Notes: a model not told the origin generated them from the letters alone. Shown: positions 34,652 to 43,742, counted from the first letter of the stretch. The stretch: DNA of 64,000 bases from JACMQX01 sp044225675 (GCA_044225675.1 JBGAIH010000008.1:62001-126000), one strand, 5' to 3'. Numbers and translations: made by a program.

Positions 34652-34707
34652 CCCGAGCGTTCAGATACCGCGCCCTCCTCCTGCATGCACGCGGCGCTTC
34701 ACGCGGC

Positions 34708-34727
34708 CGAGGCGCAGGGGCGCCTCG
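34708..34727. terminator. Hairpin between Ldh-family gene and tctA
   Basis: An 8-bp stem CGAGGCGC/GCGCCTCG with loop AGGG lies 1 base beyond the tctA stop, between convergent genes. There is no T run on either strand, so any termination would be weak or rho-assisted. Confidence 0.4.
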
Positions 34728-34728
34728 C

Positions 34729-36222
34729 TCAGCCCACAGCACGCCGCCGGCGCAGCCACGCCAGAATCAGCGGCGTCGTCCAGATCAGGATCGTCAGCAC
34801 CGCCAGCACGGCGGCGATCGGCCGCGTCACGAAGGCGGCCAGATTGCCGTCGGACTTGATCATCGAGGTGATGAAGTTCTCCTCCAGCATGCTTCCCAGG
34901 ACCACGCCGAGAATCGCCGGTGCGATGGGGAAACGGTTTTCCTCCAGCACGTAGGCGATGACGCCAGCCACCAGCATCACCGTCACGTCGAAGATCGAAT
35001 TGTTGATCGCGAAGGTGCCGACGATGCAGAACAGCAGGATCAGCGGCATCAGCACATTGCGCGGCACCTTGAGAATGCGCCGTGCGACCTTGATGCACAG
35101 GATGCCCAGCGGCACCATGATGATGTTGGCGATGATGAACAGCAGGAACACGGCATAGATGTTCTGCGGATTCGTGGTGAACAGCGAAGGGCCCGGGTTC
35201 ATGTTCTTCATGTAGAGCACGCCGATCACGATGGCGGTGATCGAGTCGCCCGGAATGCCGAACACCAGCGCGGGAATCCAGGCGCCCGCCAGCGCACTGT
35301 TGTTGGCGGCGCCCGACTCGACGATGCCTTCGACGTGGCCGGTGCCGAACTTCTCGGGCTCGCGGGAGAACTTCTTGCTCATGGCGTACGACATCCAGGC
35401 CGCGATGTCGGCACCCGCGCCGGGCAAGGCGCCCACGGCGGTGCCCAGCACGCTGCCGCGCAGGATCTGCTTCGGATAGCGTTTGGCCAGGGCCCACTGC
35501 CCCTTGAGCACGTTGCCCACCTGCTCGACCACGAGTTCAGCGGGCGGGCTGGTGTCCACGGCATAGCGGATGATCTCGGAGATCGCGAACATGCCGATCA
35601 TCATCGAGATCATCCCGATGCCGCCGGTCAGCTCCGTGCTGCCGAAGGTGAAGCGCGGGTGCCCGGCCGGATTGCCCAGCCCGACGCAGGCCACGAGCAG
35701 CCCCAGGCCCAGCGTGATGCAGCCCTTGAGTGGCCGGTCAGACGTGATGAACACCGCACAGGTCAGGCCCAGCAGCACCAGCCAGAAATACTCGAAGGAG
35801 CTGAACCGCGTGGCGAAGTCCGCCAGTGCCGGCGCGGCGACGATCAGCACCACCGTGCCGAACAGTCCGCCCACGGCCGAGAACACCAGGCCCGCGCCCA
35901 GCGCCATCTCGGCCTGGCCCTTGCGCGTCATGGCAAAGGCTTCGTCGGTGTAGGCGGCCGACGCCGGCGTGCCGGGAATGCGCAGCAGGCAGCCCGGAAT
36001 GTCGCCCGAGAAGATCGCCATGGCCGTGGCCGTGACGATGGCCGCGATGGCCGGGATCGGCGGCATGAAGAAGGTCACCGGCACCAGCAGCGCGGTGGCC
36101 ATGGTGGCCGTGAGGCCCGGTACCGCGCCGACGAACAGGCCGAAGAGTGAGGCGCCCACCATCACCATCAGGGTGTAGGGCTCGAACACCATGCCGAAGG
36201 CCTGGCTGACTGCAGTCCACAT
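34729..36222 (-). CDS. tctA: Tripartite tricarboxylate transporter, large permease TctA
   Basis: The 12-helix large membrane subunit of a TTT-family uptake system; 497 residues, the family norm. It has the signatures LFGLFVGAVPGLTATMATAL near residue 25, SAAYTDEAFAMTRKG near 86, GAVPG-like repeats including GTAVGALPGAGADIAAWMSY, and AANNSALAGAWIPALVFGIP. It works with TctB and the periplasmic TctC to import citrate or other carboxylates with Na+ or H+. It is the last gene of tctC-tctB-tctA, 26 bases after tctB. Confidence 0.95.
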   Translation of the reverse strand: MWTAVSQAFGMVFEPYTLMVMVGASLFGLFVGAVPGLTATMATALLVPVTFFMPPIPAIAAIVTATAMAIFSGDIPGCLLRIPGTPASAAYTDEAFAMTRKGQAEMALGAGLVFSAVGGLFGTVVLIVAAPALADFATRFSSFEYFWLVLLGLTCAVFITSDRPLKGCITLGLGLLVACVGLGNPAGHPRFTFGSTELTGGIGMISMMIGMFAISEIIRYAVDTSPPAELVVEQVGNVLKGQWALAKRYPKQILRGSVLGTAVGALPGAGADIAAWMSYAMSKKFSREPEKFGTGHVEGIVESGAANNSALAGAWIPALVFGIPGDSITAIVIGVLYMKNMNPGPSLFTTNPQNIYAVFLLFIIANIIMVPLGILCIKVARRILKVPRNVLMPLILLFCIVGTFAINNSIFDVTVMLVAGVIAYVLEENRFPIAPAILGVVLGSMLEENFITSMIKSDGNLAAFVTRPIAAVLAVLTILIWTTPLILAWLRRRRAVG

Positions 36223-36248
36223 GAGTGCGCTTCCTTGAAGGGTTGGAC

Positions 36249-36722
36249 TTACCAGGCGTAGTTCTTGAGCACGCCCCAGGGCAGGGGCACGCGCAGCAGC
36301 TTGTAGAACGCGAAGTGGATCAGCAGCGTTGCCACCAGCGCCATGCCGATGGCCGGCAGCGGCCGCACACGGAAGGTGATGAAATTCACGAACAGCAGCG
36401 CCGCCGCCACCGGAAGAAAGCCGATGCGTTCGGCCGCCAGCATGTACACCAGAACCGAGCCGATCACTACCAGCGCGCCGGCCACATGGCGCGGCGAGCG
36501 CAGCCAGTCGTCCGCAGTGAACCAGGGCACGGCCTTGCGCTCACGCCAGCCGCGCACGAGCAGCACCAGACCTCCGACGCACAGGCCCGCCGCGATGAGA
36601 CCGGGGAACAGCGCCGGCCCGACCTGCTGGCCGGGGATCTTGGGATAGCCCTGGACGATGGTGAGGACGGCCGCGCCCAGGGCGAGCAGCACCGCGCCGA
36701 AGACGGCGTCGTTGAATTTCAT
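36249..36722 (-). CDS. tctB: Tripartite tricarboxylate transporter, small permease TctB
   Basis: A 157-residue protein with four predicted membrane helices (VFGAVLLALGAAVLTIVQGY; LFPGLIAAGLCVGGLVLLV; VAGALVVIGSVLVYMLAAE; the last within IGMALVATLLIHFAFYKLL). Small TctB proteins are poorly conserved in sequence; the identification rests on length, topology and position between tctC and tctA. It starts with KFNDAVFGAV and ends PLPWGVLKNYAW, a common TctB ending. Confidence 0.92.
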   Translation of the reverse strand: MKFNDAVFGAVLLALGAAVLTIVQGYPKIPGQQVGPALFPGLIAAGLCVGGLVLLVRGWRERKAVPWFTADDWLRSPRHVAGALVVIGSVLVYMLAAERIGFLPVAAALLFVNFITFRVRPLPAIGMALVATLLIHFAFYKLLRVPLPWGVLKNYAW

Positions 36723-36737
36723 CAGCCCGCTCCCGGC

Positions 36738-37730
36738 TTACTTGGCGATGCCCACGGCCTTCATGGTCGCACCCAGGTCGGTGCTGGACTTGGCCATGAA
36801 CTTCGCAAAGTCGTCGGGGCCGGCGTAGATCACGCCGAAGCCGCGCGAGCTCATGAAGTCGGTGTACTCCTTGCTCGCGGCGATCTTGCGGATCGAGGCA
36901 GCCAGCTTGTCGCGCACGTCGTTGGGAATGCCCTTGGGCGCGACGATGCCGCGCCAGGCCGCCATGGTCCAGTCGCTGCCGATCGCGGCCTTGAGCGTGG
37001 GCACGTTGGGGTAGAGCGAAGCGGGCTTGTCGTTCATCACGGCCAGGCTCTTGACCTTGCCCGCATCGATGAGCGAGCGCGCCTCGGGCAGCGAAACGGG
37101 TGCGATCTCCACGCCGCCCGCGATCATGTCCTGCAGGCCCGGAGCCGCGCCGTTGCTGGGCACCCAGGGCACGGTGGCCGGGTCGATCTTCTGGTCGCGC
37201 AGCAGGCCGGCGATGGCCAGGTGCCAGATACCACCCTGCCCCGTCCCCGAGGCCTTGAACTTGCCCGGGTTGGCCTTGATGGCGGCCAGCAGGTCCTTGA
37301 CGTCCTTGTAGGGCGCGTCGGCGCGGACCTGGATGCCGGCCGGATCGGCGTTCACGAGTCCGATGGGCGTGTACGACGCACCCGTGAGATCCGTCAGGCC
37401 CTGCCAGTGCATCATGCCGATCTCCACCGTGGCCATGCCGATGGTGTAGCCGTCGGGCGGTGCCGAGGCAATGGCCGCATGGCCCACCACGCCGCTGCCG
37501 CCGGTGCGGTTGACCACGTTGACCGGCTGGCCCAGGTCCTTCTCGAGCAGGCTGCCGATGATGCGGGCGGTGGCGTCGGTGCCGCCCCCAGCGCCCCAGG
37601 GGACGATCAGCGTGATCGGCCGGGCGGGATAGTTCTGCGCTGCGGCCGGCAGCGCAGCGGCGGCGAGGGCGAGCCCGGCCAGGGCGCCTGCGGCGCGGGC
37701 GGTGAACGAGCGACGGGTCGGTTTGAGCAT
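36738..37730 (-). CDS. tctC: Tripartite tricarboxylate transporter substrate-binding protein (TctC/Bug)
   Basis: A 330-residue periplasmic binding protein. The signal sequence RRSFTARAAGALAGLALAAA ends ALPAAAQN, with a twin arginine before the hydrophobic core. The Bug-family start YPARPITLIVPWGAGGGTDA follows, with GQPVNVVNRTGGSGVVGHAA further on. The ligand, usually a carboxylate, cannot be read. The start is the ATG at 37730 with GAGGAG 8 bases upstream. It is the first gene of the tctCBA operon, with 15 bases to tctB. Confidence 0.95.
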   Translation of the reverse strand: MLKPTRRSFTARAAGALAGLALAAAALPAAAQNYPARPITLIVPWGAGGGTDATARIIGSLLEKDLGQPVNVVNRTGGSGVVGHAAIASAPPDGYTIGMATVEIGMMHWQGLTDLTGASYTPIGLVNADPAGIQVRADAPYKDVKDLLAAIKANPGKFKASGTGQGGIWHLAIAGLLRDQKIDPATVPWVPSNGAAPGLQDMIAGGVEIAPVSLPEARSLIDAGKVKSLAVMNDKPASLYPNVPTLKAAIGSDWTMAAWRGIVAPKGIPNDVRDKLAASIRKIAASKEYTDFMSSRGFGVIYAGPDDFAKFMAKSSTDLGATMKAVGIAK

Positions 37731-37878
37731 GGTGTGTCTCCTCTGCATGGGTGGTGAACTCACGAGCCCGGCACGCTGTTTGGTGTGATGATGTGATGAA
37801 TAGCCGGGCTGCAGCCAATTTAGCTGCAATGACGGCCGCCCGGCATCAGGGGTAACCATTCCCCCATTGGTGAATTGT

Positions 37879-38586
37879 TCAGCGCGACTGCCCCGTCTCC
37901 TGCTGATAGAGCGCGGGCAGGAAATGCTCGAACAGGCCGACCTCCTCGATGTTGTGGCGCAACCAGGCGATGCCCTGCTCCCGGCTGAAGATGAAGCGCT
38001 CGATCAGCGGATTGAGCCACCGGCGCCAGCCGCTCGCGCCCCCCACGATGAGGCAGTTTTCGTACAGCGTGCCTTCCGCAAGCGGCGTAAAGGTGTACTC
38101 CATGCGGGCGATCCCCGCGAGGCCGTGCGTGACCGGGTTGTGGATGTAGCCCCCTTCGTCGAGCTTCTCGATATGGGTCAGCACGTTCACCTCGAAGCGC
38201 CGGTTCGCTCCGAGGTATTCGCGCAGCCGGATCACCGCGCCCGGCCCGACCGAGCCGTCCGGCAGCCTGCGCGCGTAGCTGGCGTGGACGTGGTCGTGCG
38301 GATGCCAGGCGCGGTAGCGGTTGATGCGGCGTCCCTGGACTTCGATGTCGCCCTCCAGATGGGAGAACCACCACACGAGCATGGCGGGCGTGACGCCGCG
38401 CAGGACCTCATGCCGGATCCAGAAGCACAGCCGGCCGTCAGGCAGTCGCCGCACCCCGGACTGCGCAGAGGCCATGGGCCGCATCGGCCAGGGCACGAGC
38501 GCGGGCTCGGCCGGCCGGTTGCGGTCGGAAGGATAGGCGGGCATGTCGCGCGTGGCGTCGAGCGTGAGGGGAAGTGCGGGGGTCAT
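37879..38586 (-). CDS. PhlG-like (DAPG hydrolase family) metal-dependent C-C hydrolase
   Basis: A 235-residue protein resembling the 2,4-diacetylphloroglucinol hydrolase PhlG family, which cleaves C-C bonds with zinc. Candidate metal ligands are the histidines in YRAWHPHDHVHA (about residues 95-101), an acidic residue in RFEVNVLTHIEKLDEGG, and His211 with the glutamates in LRHNIEEVG, the same H-x3-E spacing as in PhlG. The natural substrate is not known. AAGGAG sits 6 bases before the ATG at 38586. It is divergent from a TetR gene with twin operators between, so it is probably induced by its substrate. Confidence 0.75.
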   Translation of the reverse strand: MTPALPLTLDATRDMPAYPSDRNRPAEPALVPWPMRPMASAQSGVRRLPDGRLCFWIRHEVLRGVTPAMLVWWFSHLEGDIEVQGRRINRYRAWHPHDHVHASYARRLPDGSVGPGAVIRLREYLGANRRFEVNVLTHIEKLDEGGYIHNPVTHGLAGIARMEYTFTPLAEGTLYENCLIVGGASGWRRWLNPLIERFIFSREQGIAWLRHNIEEVGLFEHFLPALYQQETGQSR

Positions 38587-38648
38587 CAAGGGCTCCTTCG
38601 GTAAGTGGCTGGCGGGGTGGGACGAATGCCTGGGGGCGAAAATTAACT

Positions 38649-38666
38649 GTATAGTAGATACTATAC
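38649..38666. promoter_or_regulatory. TetR-type operator 1
   Basis: GTATAGTAGATACTATAC is a perfect 8-2-8 palindrome in the divergent gap between the PhlG-like gene and the TetR gene. It shares its GTATAG half-site with operator 2, whose centre is 35 bases away. The gap is markedly AT-rich compared with the surrounding DNA. Confidence 0.85.
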
Positions 38667-38681
38667 TTTCAAACCCCAGAT

Positions 38682-38703
38682 TTGTATAGTGTTCGCTATA
38701 CAA
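38682..38703. promoter_or_regulatory. TetR-type operator 2
   Basis: TTGTATAG-N6-CTATACAA is a perfect 8-bp inverted repeat ending 7 bases before the TetR start codon (38711). A dimer bound here would block the regulator's own transcription; operator 1 would cover the hydrolase promoter. Confidence 0.85.
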
Positions 38704-38710
38704 TCAATGC

Positions 38711-39343
38711 ATGAGCGACCTCTCCCCTCCCCGCCGCGGCCCGGCCCCCACCAAGCACGTCGATATCCTGTGGGCCGCCGCACGCCTGTTCGCGCAGCGC
38801 GGCGTCGCCCAGACGACCACGCGCGAGATTGCCGCAGCCGCACAGACGACCGAGCGGACGCTGTTCAAGCACTTCGGATCGAAGGACGCGCTCGCCCAGG
38901 CCGTGATCGCCGAAGCGGTGCTGCCTCATCTGGCACCGACCTCGCTCGAAGGACTGCGCCAGGCCATCGAAGCGCATGGCAGCGATCTGAAGGCATGGCA
39001 TGCCGCGCTGCTCGGGGCACGCGCCGAGGCTCTGGCCCAGGCGCCCGAGCTCACGCGACTGCTGCTGGTCGAGCTGCTGCGCGACGACGCCCTGCGCGCG
39101 GGCTTTGCGGCGCAATGGAAGGCCGCGGCCTGGGAGCCACTGCTCGGTCTGTTCCTGCAGCTCCAGAAAGACGGCCGGATGCGGCGCGACCTGGCGCCCG
39201 GGATGCTGGTGCGGATCTTCCTCAGCCTGAACCTCGGCTACCTGATCGGGCGCTTCGTGCTGGCATCCGCGCATTCCTGGGACGACGCTGCAGAGATCGA
39301 AGGACTCACGGCCTTCTTCATGACCGGGGCGCGCGGCGTCTGA
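38711..39343 (+). CDS. TetR/AcrR-family repressor
   Basis: A 210-residue regulator with an N-terminal TetR HTH (ILWAAARLFAQRGVAQTTTR, EIAAAAQTTERTLFKHFGSK, residues about 19-58) and a helical ligand-binding C-terminus. Two palindromic sites, one right before its own start, argue for autorepression and control of the divergent PhlG-like hydrolase gene. The start is the ATG at 38711. No clear ribosome binding site is visible, since the operator occupies that space. The inducer is unknown but probably related to the hydrolase substrate. Confidence 0.9.
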   Translation: MSDLSPPRRGPAPTKHVDILWAAARLFAQRGVAQTTTREIAAAAQTTERTLFKHFGSKDALAQAVIAEAVLPHLAPTSLEGLRQAIEAHGSDLKAWHAALLGARAEALAQAPELTRLLLVELLRDDALRAGFAAQWKAAAWEPLLGLFLQLQKDGRMRRDLAPGMLVRIFLSLNLGYLIGRFVLASAHSWDDAAEIEGLTAFFMTGARGV

Positions 39344-39368
39344 GCGCCGCACGCGCAAAGCCGAAAAC

Positions 39369-42300
39369 CTACTGGCCCGTGGCCGTCACGCCGCAGGTCA
39401 GCGTGAAGGTCAAGGTGCCGCCTGCGCCGAAGGTGCCCAGGGCCAAGCCGGTGGGTGCCGTGGCATTCTGCAGCTGGGACGTGGTCAGCCCGCTCGGACA
39501 GGCCGTGCCTGGCCCGGACGCGACACACGCGGGCGTGGCCGAGCAGCTCAGCCCCGTGGCCACGGGGTCGTAGAGCCGGGCGCCGTCCGCCGGATAGTCG
39601 CCTCCGTTGCTGACGGTGATGGTGTAGGTCGTGATCCCGCCAGCGGTGACTGCGGCGACACCATCCGACTTGGCGATCACCAGGTTGGTCGAGCCGATGT
39701 TGGTGGTGACGGAGGCGCTGTTGTTGGCCGGGGTGCTGTCGACGACGCCCACGGGCACGCCGACGTTGACGGTGTTGACGACCCCGGCCGCCGTGGTCGC
39801 ATTGGCGGTCACGGCGGTGACCGTGATCTGCACCCGGCCACTGGCCAGCAGGTTCGCCGTGAGCGAGATCGCATTGCCCGAGCCGCTGGCCGTACCGCAG
39901 CTCGACCCGCTGGTAAGCGTGCCGCATACCCAGGTGACGGTGCCGAAGCCGGTCGGCACGACGTCGGTGATGGGCACGTTCACGACATTGGACGTGCCGG
40001 CATTGAAGGCCTGGATGAGGAACTGCACGGTGGTGCCCTTGGGCACGACGGGCAAGGTGCTGGAGAAGGCGCCGGAGGTGCCCTGCCGCTGCTGCTTGCT
40101 GGCCTGCAGATCGGTCTGCAGGGGCACCTGGTCGGCCGCGCAGCCGTAGTTGGGTACGTCGGTGCCGCTGCACACCACGGCCGTCACACTGGTGGGAAAG
40201 GTGCTGTTCTGCGGATCCGTGCCATTGGTGCCGACCTTGGCCCGGTTGACCAGTTCATTGGTCGCGGCGGCGGCGACCGTCACGGTCACCGTGACGATGG
40301 CGGTCGAGCCGGCGGTGAAGATCCCGGCCGTGTTGTTGCAGGTCACCACCTGCCCGACCGTGCCGCAGGTGAACGGCGTTCCGGCCGCCGTCGCGCCGAT
40401 GGTGAGTCCGGCGGGGATCACGTCGACCATGCGGACCGTGTTGGCCGCCGAGCCGGAGCCGCCCGTGTTGGTGATGCGCAGGACGAACGGAAAGGTGTTG
40501 CCCGGCACCTTGGCTTGTGGATTCGCATGGGACTTGCTCATGCGGATCTCGGGGGCGTTCTGGATGGTGTTCAGGTCGATGGCGCATCCAGGACCATTGC
40601 CGTTGTTGATGCAGGCCGTGACGCTGGCCGCAGGAGGCGTCGACGTGGACAGCGTCACGTCGCCCCCGCCGCCGATGCGTGCCTTGTTGCGCTGCTGCGT
40701 CCCCACCGCATCGCCGCCGACACCGGCGGTGAGGATGAAGCTCGAGCTGCTCCCGGCGGCGATGCTGACCGTGGACGTGCAGGACACGTCGGTCGCAGAG
40801 TTGCGCGTGCAGCTCCAGTTGGCGCCGTTGGTCCCGGTGGGCGTGAACGGTGACGTGACGGCGGTGGTGGTCATCGAGCCCGGAAACACGTCGCGGAAGG
40901 TGATGGTCCCGGTGCTGGCCACCGTGCCGATGTTGCTGACGACGAACACGTAGTCGGTGCGTCCGTTCTGGGCCACGAAGGGTTGGCCGTCGTCCTTGGA
41001 CAGCGAGAGGCTCACGTACAGCACGCTGTCGGTGTCGCTGGCGCACCCGTTGTTCGGGTCGGACGCGGTTGTCGCCGGGGCGACCGGGTCAGCGCATGCG
41101 GTAACGCTGGCGGCCACCGGCGTCGACTTGGCAGGACTCGGATCGCCGCCGCCTCCGACGCGCGCCTTGTTGGTCACCGCGCTGGTCACCGACGAATCGA
41201 CGGTGACCCTGAAGCTGATCGTCGCGGTAGTGCCTGCCGCCAGCGCCGTCGTGCGGACGCAGCTGAGATTGGGGGCTGCCGACGTGCAGACGAAGCCGCT
41301 GACCGTGGTGGTGCCCGCGAACGCAAGCCCTGACGGCAGCACATCGAGGACCGTGATGGTGCCGCTCGTCGGTGTGCTGCCGGCATTGGTCACCACCAGC
41401 GTGTAGGTGGTCGTGCCGCCTCGCAGGACGGTGTCGGTCCCGTCAGTCTTGGTGAGCACGAGATTGGGCGCAACGACCGTGTCGGTGTCCAGCGCGCAGC
41501 CGGCGGGCGCGTTGTTGGCCGTGCAGGCGGCCGCTGCGGTAACGCCGTCTGCGGCCGTTGCGGGCAACGGCTTGTTCGGGTCGCTGCCGCCCTGCACGAT
41601 CGCGCGGTTCACCTGCGAACCCGTCGCCGAGGGCAGGACCTGAACCGCCAGCGCGAAGGAGCTTGAGCCGTTGCCCGGAACCGCACTCGTGGACGTGCAG
41701 GTGATGTCGGTCGTGGCGGTGGCCGTGCAGGACCAGCTGGCCGCGTTGGCGCCCGTGACGGTCAGTGCGCCGTTGGCAACGGCCATGCCGGCAGGCAGCT
41801 TGTCCGAGACGGTCACCGTGCCGATGGTCTGACCGATTCCCGCATTGTTGACCGTGAACGTGAAGGTCGTGGTGCTGCCGGCCGTGACCGAGCTGACGCC
41901 GTCGGACTTGGTCAGCGAGAGGTTGGGGTCGCACTGCGCTGCCGGCGGCGCGCCCGGCACGTTGGGCGCGAGGAAGGCGGTCAGGCCGCCGTTGAAACCA
42001 GTGGAGCCGTAGTTCTCCTCAGGCGTCAGGTCGCTCATCGTGCGGCCCGGCGCACCGCCATTGACCGATGCCGACAGGGCCATGCTGGAGGGCGAGTAAG
42101 CAATGAAGCCACCGCCCCCCGCGCCACCAGGGCCGTGACGCCCGGCGAGGCCGCCTGCGCTGCCCGCCCAGGCATTGCCGCCGTCGCCACCCGTGGCGTT
42201 CACCGTGGCGTTGCCGCCGTTGCTGGTCTGGATCACGACCGAGCCGCCGGCCCCGCCGCCCCCGCCCGCGTCATTGGCCACGTTGTAGCCATGCGCGCCG

Positions 42301-43565
42301 CGCACGTCGATCACGCCACTGCCGGTGATGCTGCGCGCGCGAATGATGGCGATACCGCCGCCAGCCGCGCCGGACGAACACAGCCCGTTGCCCAGTGCGC
42401 ACGCGACGCCCAGGTTGGTGTAGACGTTGTTGTCCGACGTCCCGTCATTGCTCCCGCCGGCGCCGCCTCCGCCCCCCAGGAAGACGCGGTTGAAGGCCAG
42501 CGTCCCCGAAAAACCGGCGCCACCGCGGCCGCCCGTGTCCTTGAGCGGGTCATTCCAGGGGCGACCGCCCACCCCTCCCGGCCCATAATTGCCGCCGCCG
42601 CCGCCGCCGGCATTCTCGTCGTTGCCAGAGCGGGCATCGCGACCGTCGGTGCCACCGCCACCGGCATTGGCCGGCGCACCCCGCGCGTAGGAGCCGGACG
42701 GGTAGCCCTCGAACGCGCCTGTCGTCAATGAAATCGCAGGTACGCTGGTTGCGGCAGACGCCCAGCCCGAGGTCAGGGTCGCCAGCTGGATCGGCGTGCC
42801 TGCGATGCCCTCGCCCTTGCCGCCGTTGGTGTTGTCGGTCGACAGCGTGACGTAGTCTCCACTGGTGCCGAACGAGCCGCCCCGCTGCACGCCGGCGGCT
42901 CCGCGAAAGCCCTTCCCCGCAAGAAAGATGGCCGAGGTCTGCCCTTCGAGCGAACCGCTGCCCAGCGTGAGCGTGTCTCGCACGTCGATGGAGACGACGC
43001 CGCCACTCAGGCCGTTCCATGCGGGTGCCGTCATGGCGGCGAGGGTCACCGCGCTGAACTGCGGGACGCGAATCACCTGGTAGCGCTTCTGCGCGGTGCT
43101 CGCGGTCGCGTCCAGCTGCTGGTAGGAATTGGTCAATGGCGGGGTGAAAGCCAGCGGCGCCACCGAGGTGATGCGCACGAACTCATAGAGGCCCGAGCGT
43201 CCGACCGAAGAGCTGCCCTGGCCCGAGCCCGAACCGTTGCCATAGGTGTTGTTGTTGGACGAATTGATGCTGGCGTCCTGCATCTGGATGATCAGCAGCA
43301 GATCGCCCACCGACAGCGCAGTGTTCGAGCCCCGGACGTCGACCGAGCCGAGCGTCAGCGTGGTGGCGCCGACGGCCAGCGTGCCGACACCGGGGTAGTA
43401 GTTGTTGACGATGCCCGAACCGGGGCTGGATATGAGGTTCGCCGGCGAAGGGCAAAGCTGCGCCCAGGCGGGAAATGCCACCCAGCACAGAAGATTCAGG
43501 AACAGGCCGCGCCATCCGATGGCACCCCACAAACTGCCGGCAACTCGCCGTGTTTTAGACGTCAT
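39369..43565 (-). CDS. Giant secreted DUF11-repeat protein with glycine-rich N-terminal region
   Basis: About 1398 residues. A signal peptide (WRGLFLNLLCWVAFPAWAQ) is followed by a beta-rich, very glycine-rich domain to about residue 560, with runs such as NENAGGGGGGNYGPGGVGG and NDAGGGGGAGGSVVIQTSNG. After it come six DUF11 domains of roughly 110-160 residues, each opening with a pattern like NLSLTKSDGVSSVTAGSTTT; cysteine pairs between domains (CTANNAPAGCALDTDTVV) recur. It is likely a surface-exposed adhesin or fibre. There is no obvious sorting signal or autotransporter barrel; the last domain stops at TLTCGVTATGQ. The start is uncertain: ATG 43616 has a better-spaced AAGG and gives a 17-residue extension. 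Confidence 0.85.
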   Translation of the reverse strand: MTSKTRRVAGSLWGAIGWRGLFLNLLCWVAFPAWAQLCPSPANLISSPGSGIVNNYYPGVGTLAVGATTLTLGSVDVRGSNTALSVGDLLLIIQMQDASINSSNNNTYGNGSGSGQGSSSVGRSGLYEFVRITSVAPLAFTPPLTNSYQQLDATASTAQKRYQVIRVPQFSAVTLAAMTAPAWNGLSGGVVSIDVRDTLTLGSGSLEGQTSAIFLAGKGFRGAAGVQRGGSFGTSGDYVTLSTDNTNGGKGEGIAGTPIQLATLTSGWASAATSVPAISLTTGAFEGYPSGSYARGAPANAGGGGTDGRDARSGNDENAGGGGGGNYGPGGVGGRPWNDPLKDTGGRGGAGFSGTLAFNRVFLGGGGGAGGSNDGTSDNNVYTNLGVACALGNGLCSSGAAGGGIAIIRARSITGSGVIDVRGAHGYNVANDAGGGGGAGGSVVIQTSNGGNATVNATGGDGGNAWAGSAGGLAGRHGPGGAGGGGFIAYSPSSMALSASVNGGAPGRTMSDLTPEENYGSTGFNGGLTAFLAPNVPGAPPAAQCDPNLSLTKSDGVSSVTAGSTTTFTFTVNNAGIGQTIGTVTVSDKLPAGMAVANGALTVTGANAASWSCTATATTDITCTSTSAVPGNGSSSFALAVQVLPSATGSQVNRAIVQGGSDPNKPLPATAADGVTAAAACTANNAPAGCALDTDTVVAPNLVLTKTDGTDTVLRGGTTTYTLVVTNAGSTPTSGTITVLDVLPSGLAFAGTTTVSGFVCTSAAPNLSCVRTTALAAGTTATISFRVTVDSSVTSAVTNKARVGGGGDPSPAKSTPVAASVTACADPVAPATTASDPNNGCASDTDSVLYVSLSLSKDDGQPFVAQNGRTDYVFVVSNIGTVASTGTITFRDVFPGSMTTTAVTSPFTPTGTNGANWSCTRNSATDVSCTSTVSIAAGSSSSFILTAGVGGDAVGTQQRNKARIGGGGDVTLSTSTPPAASVTACINNGNGPGCAIDLNTIQNAPEIRMSKSHANPQAKVPGNTFPFVLRITNTGGSGSAANTVRMVDVIPAGLTIGATAAGTPFTCGTVGQVVTCNNTAGIFTAGSTAIVTVTVTVAAAATNELVNRAKVGTNGTDPQNSTFPTSVTAVVCSGTDVPNYGCAADQVPLQTDLQASKQQRQGTSGAFSSTLPVVPKGTTVQFLIQAFNAGTSNVVNVPITDVVPTGFGTVTWVCGTLTSGSSCGTASGSGNAISLTANLLASGRVQITVTAVTANATTAAGVVNTVNVGVPVGVVDSTPANNSASVTTNIGSTNLVIAKSDGVAAVTAGGITTYTITVSNGGDYPADGARLYDPVATGLSCSATPACVASGPGTACPSGLTTSQLQNATAPTGLALGTFGAGGTLTFTLTCGVTATGQ

Positions 43566-43684
43566 GGACTCAAGAGATATCAATTTGTAAAAAATTGTAC
43601 GCATGCCAAGTGCCATCGGATTGACCTTGGTACCTCCGCGAGATGTAAATGTTGGGCGGGTCGTGATCTAAGGCCACCTCGCCC

Positions 43685-43735
43685 TTCCTGAAGTAACCCT
43701 AAACGACTCATCTCCATTCAGGGTTCCGTCAGGAA
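43685..43735 (+). promoter_or_regulatory. Long inverted repeat overlapping the ribosome binding site of the lyase-like gene
   Basis: TTCCTGAAGTAACCCT (43685-43700) pairs with AGGGTTCCGTCAGGAA (43720-43735), 14 of 16 positions complementary, with a 19-base spacer. The right arm contains AGGAA, part of the ribosome binding site for the ATG at 43743. It may be an RNA switch on translation or a DNA operator. Confidence 0.55.
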
Positions 43736-43742
43736 TGAAGGC

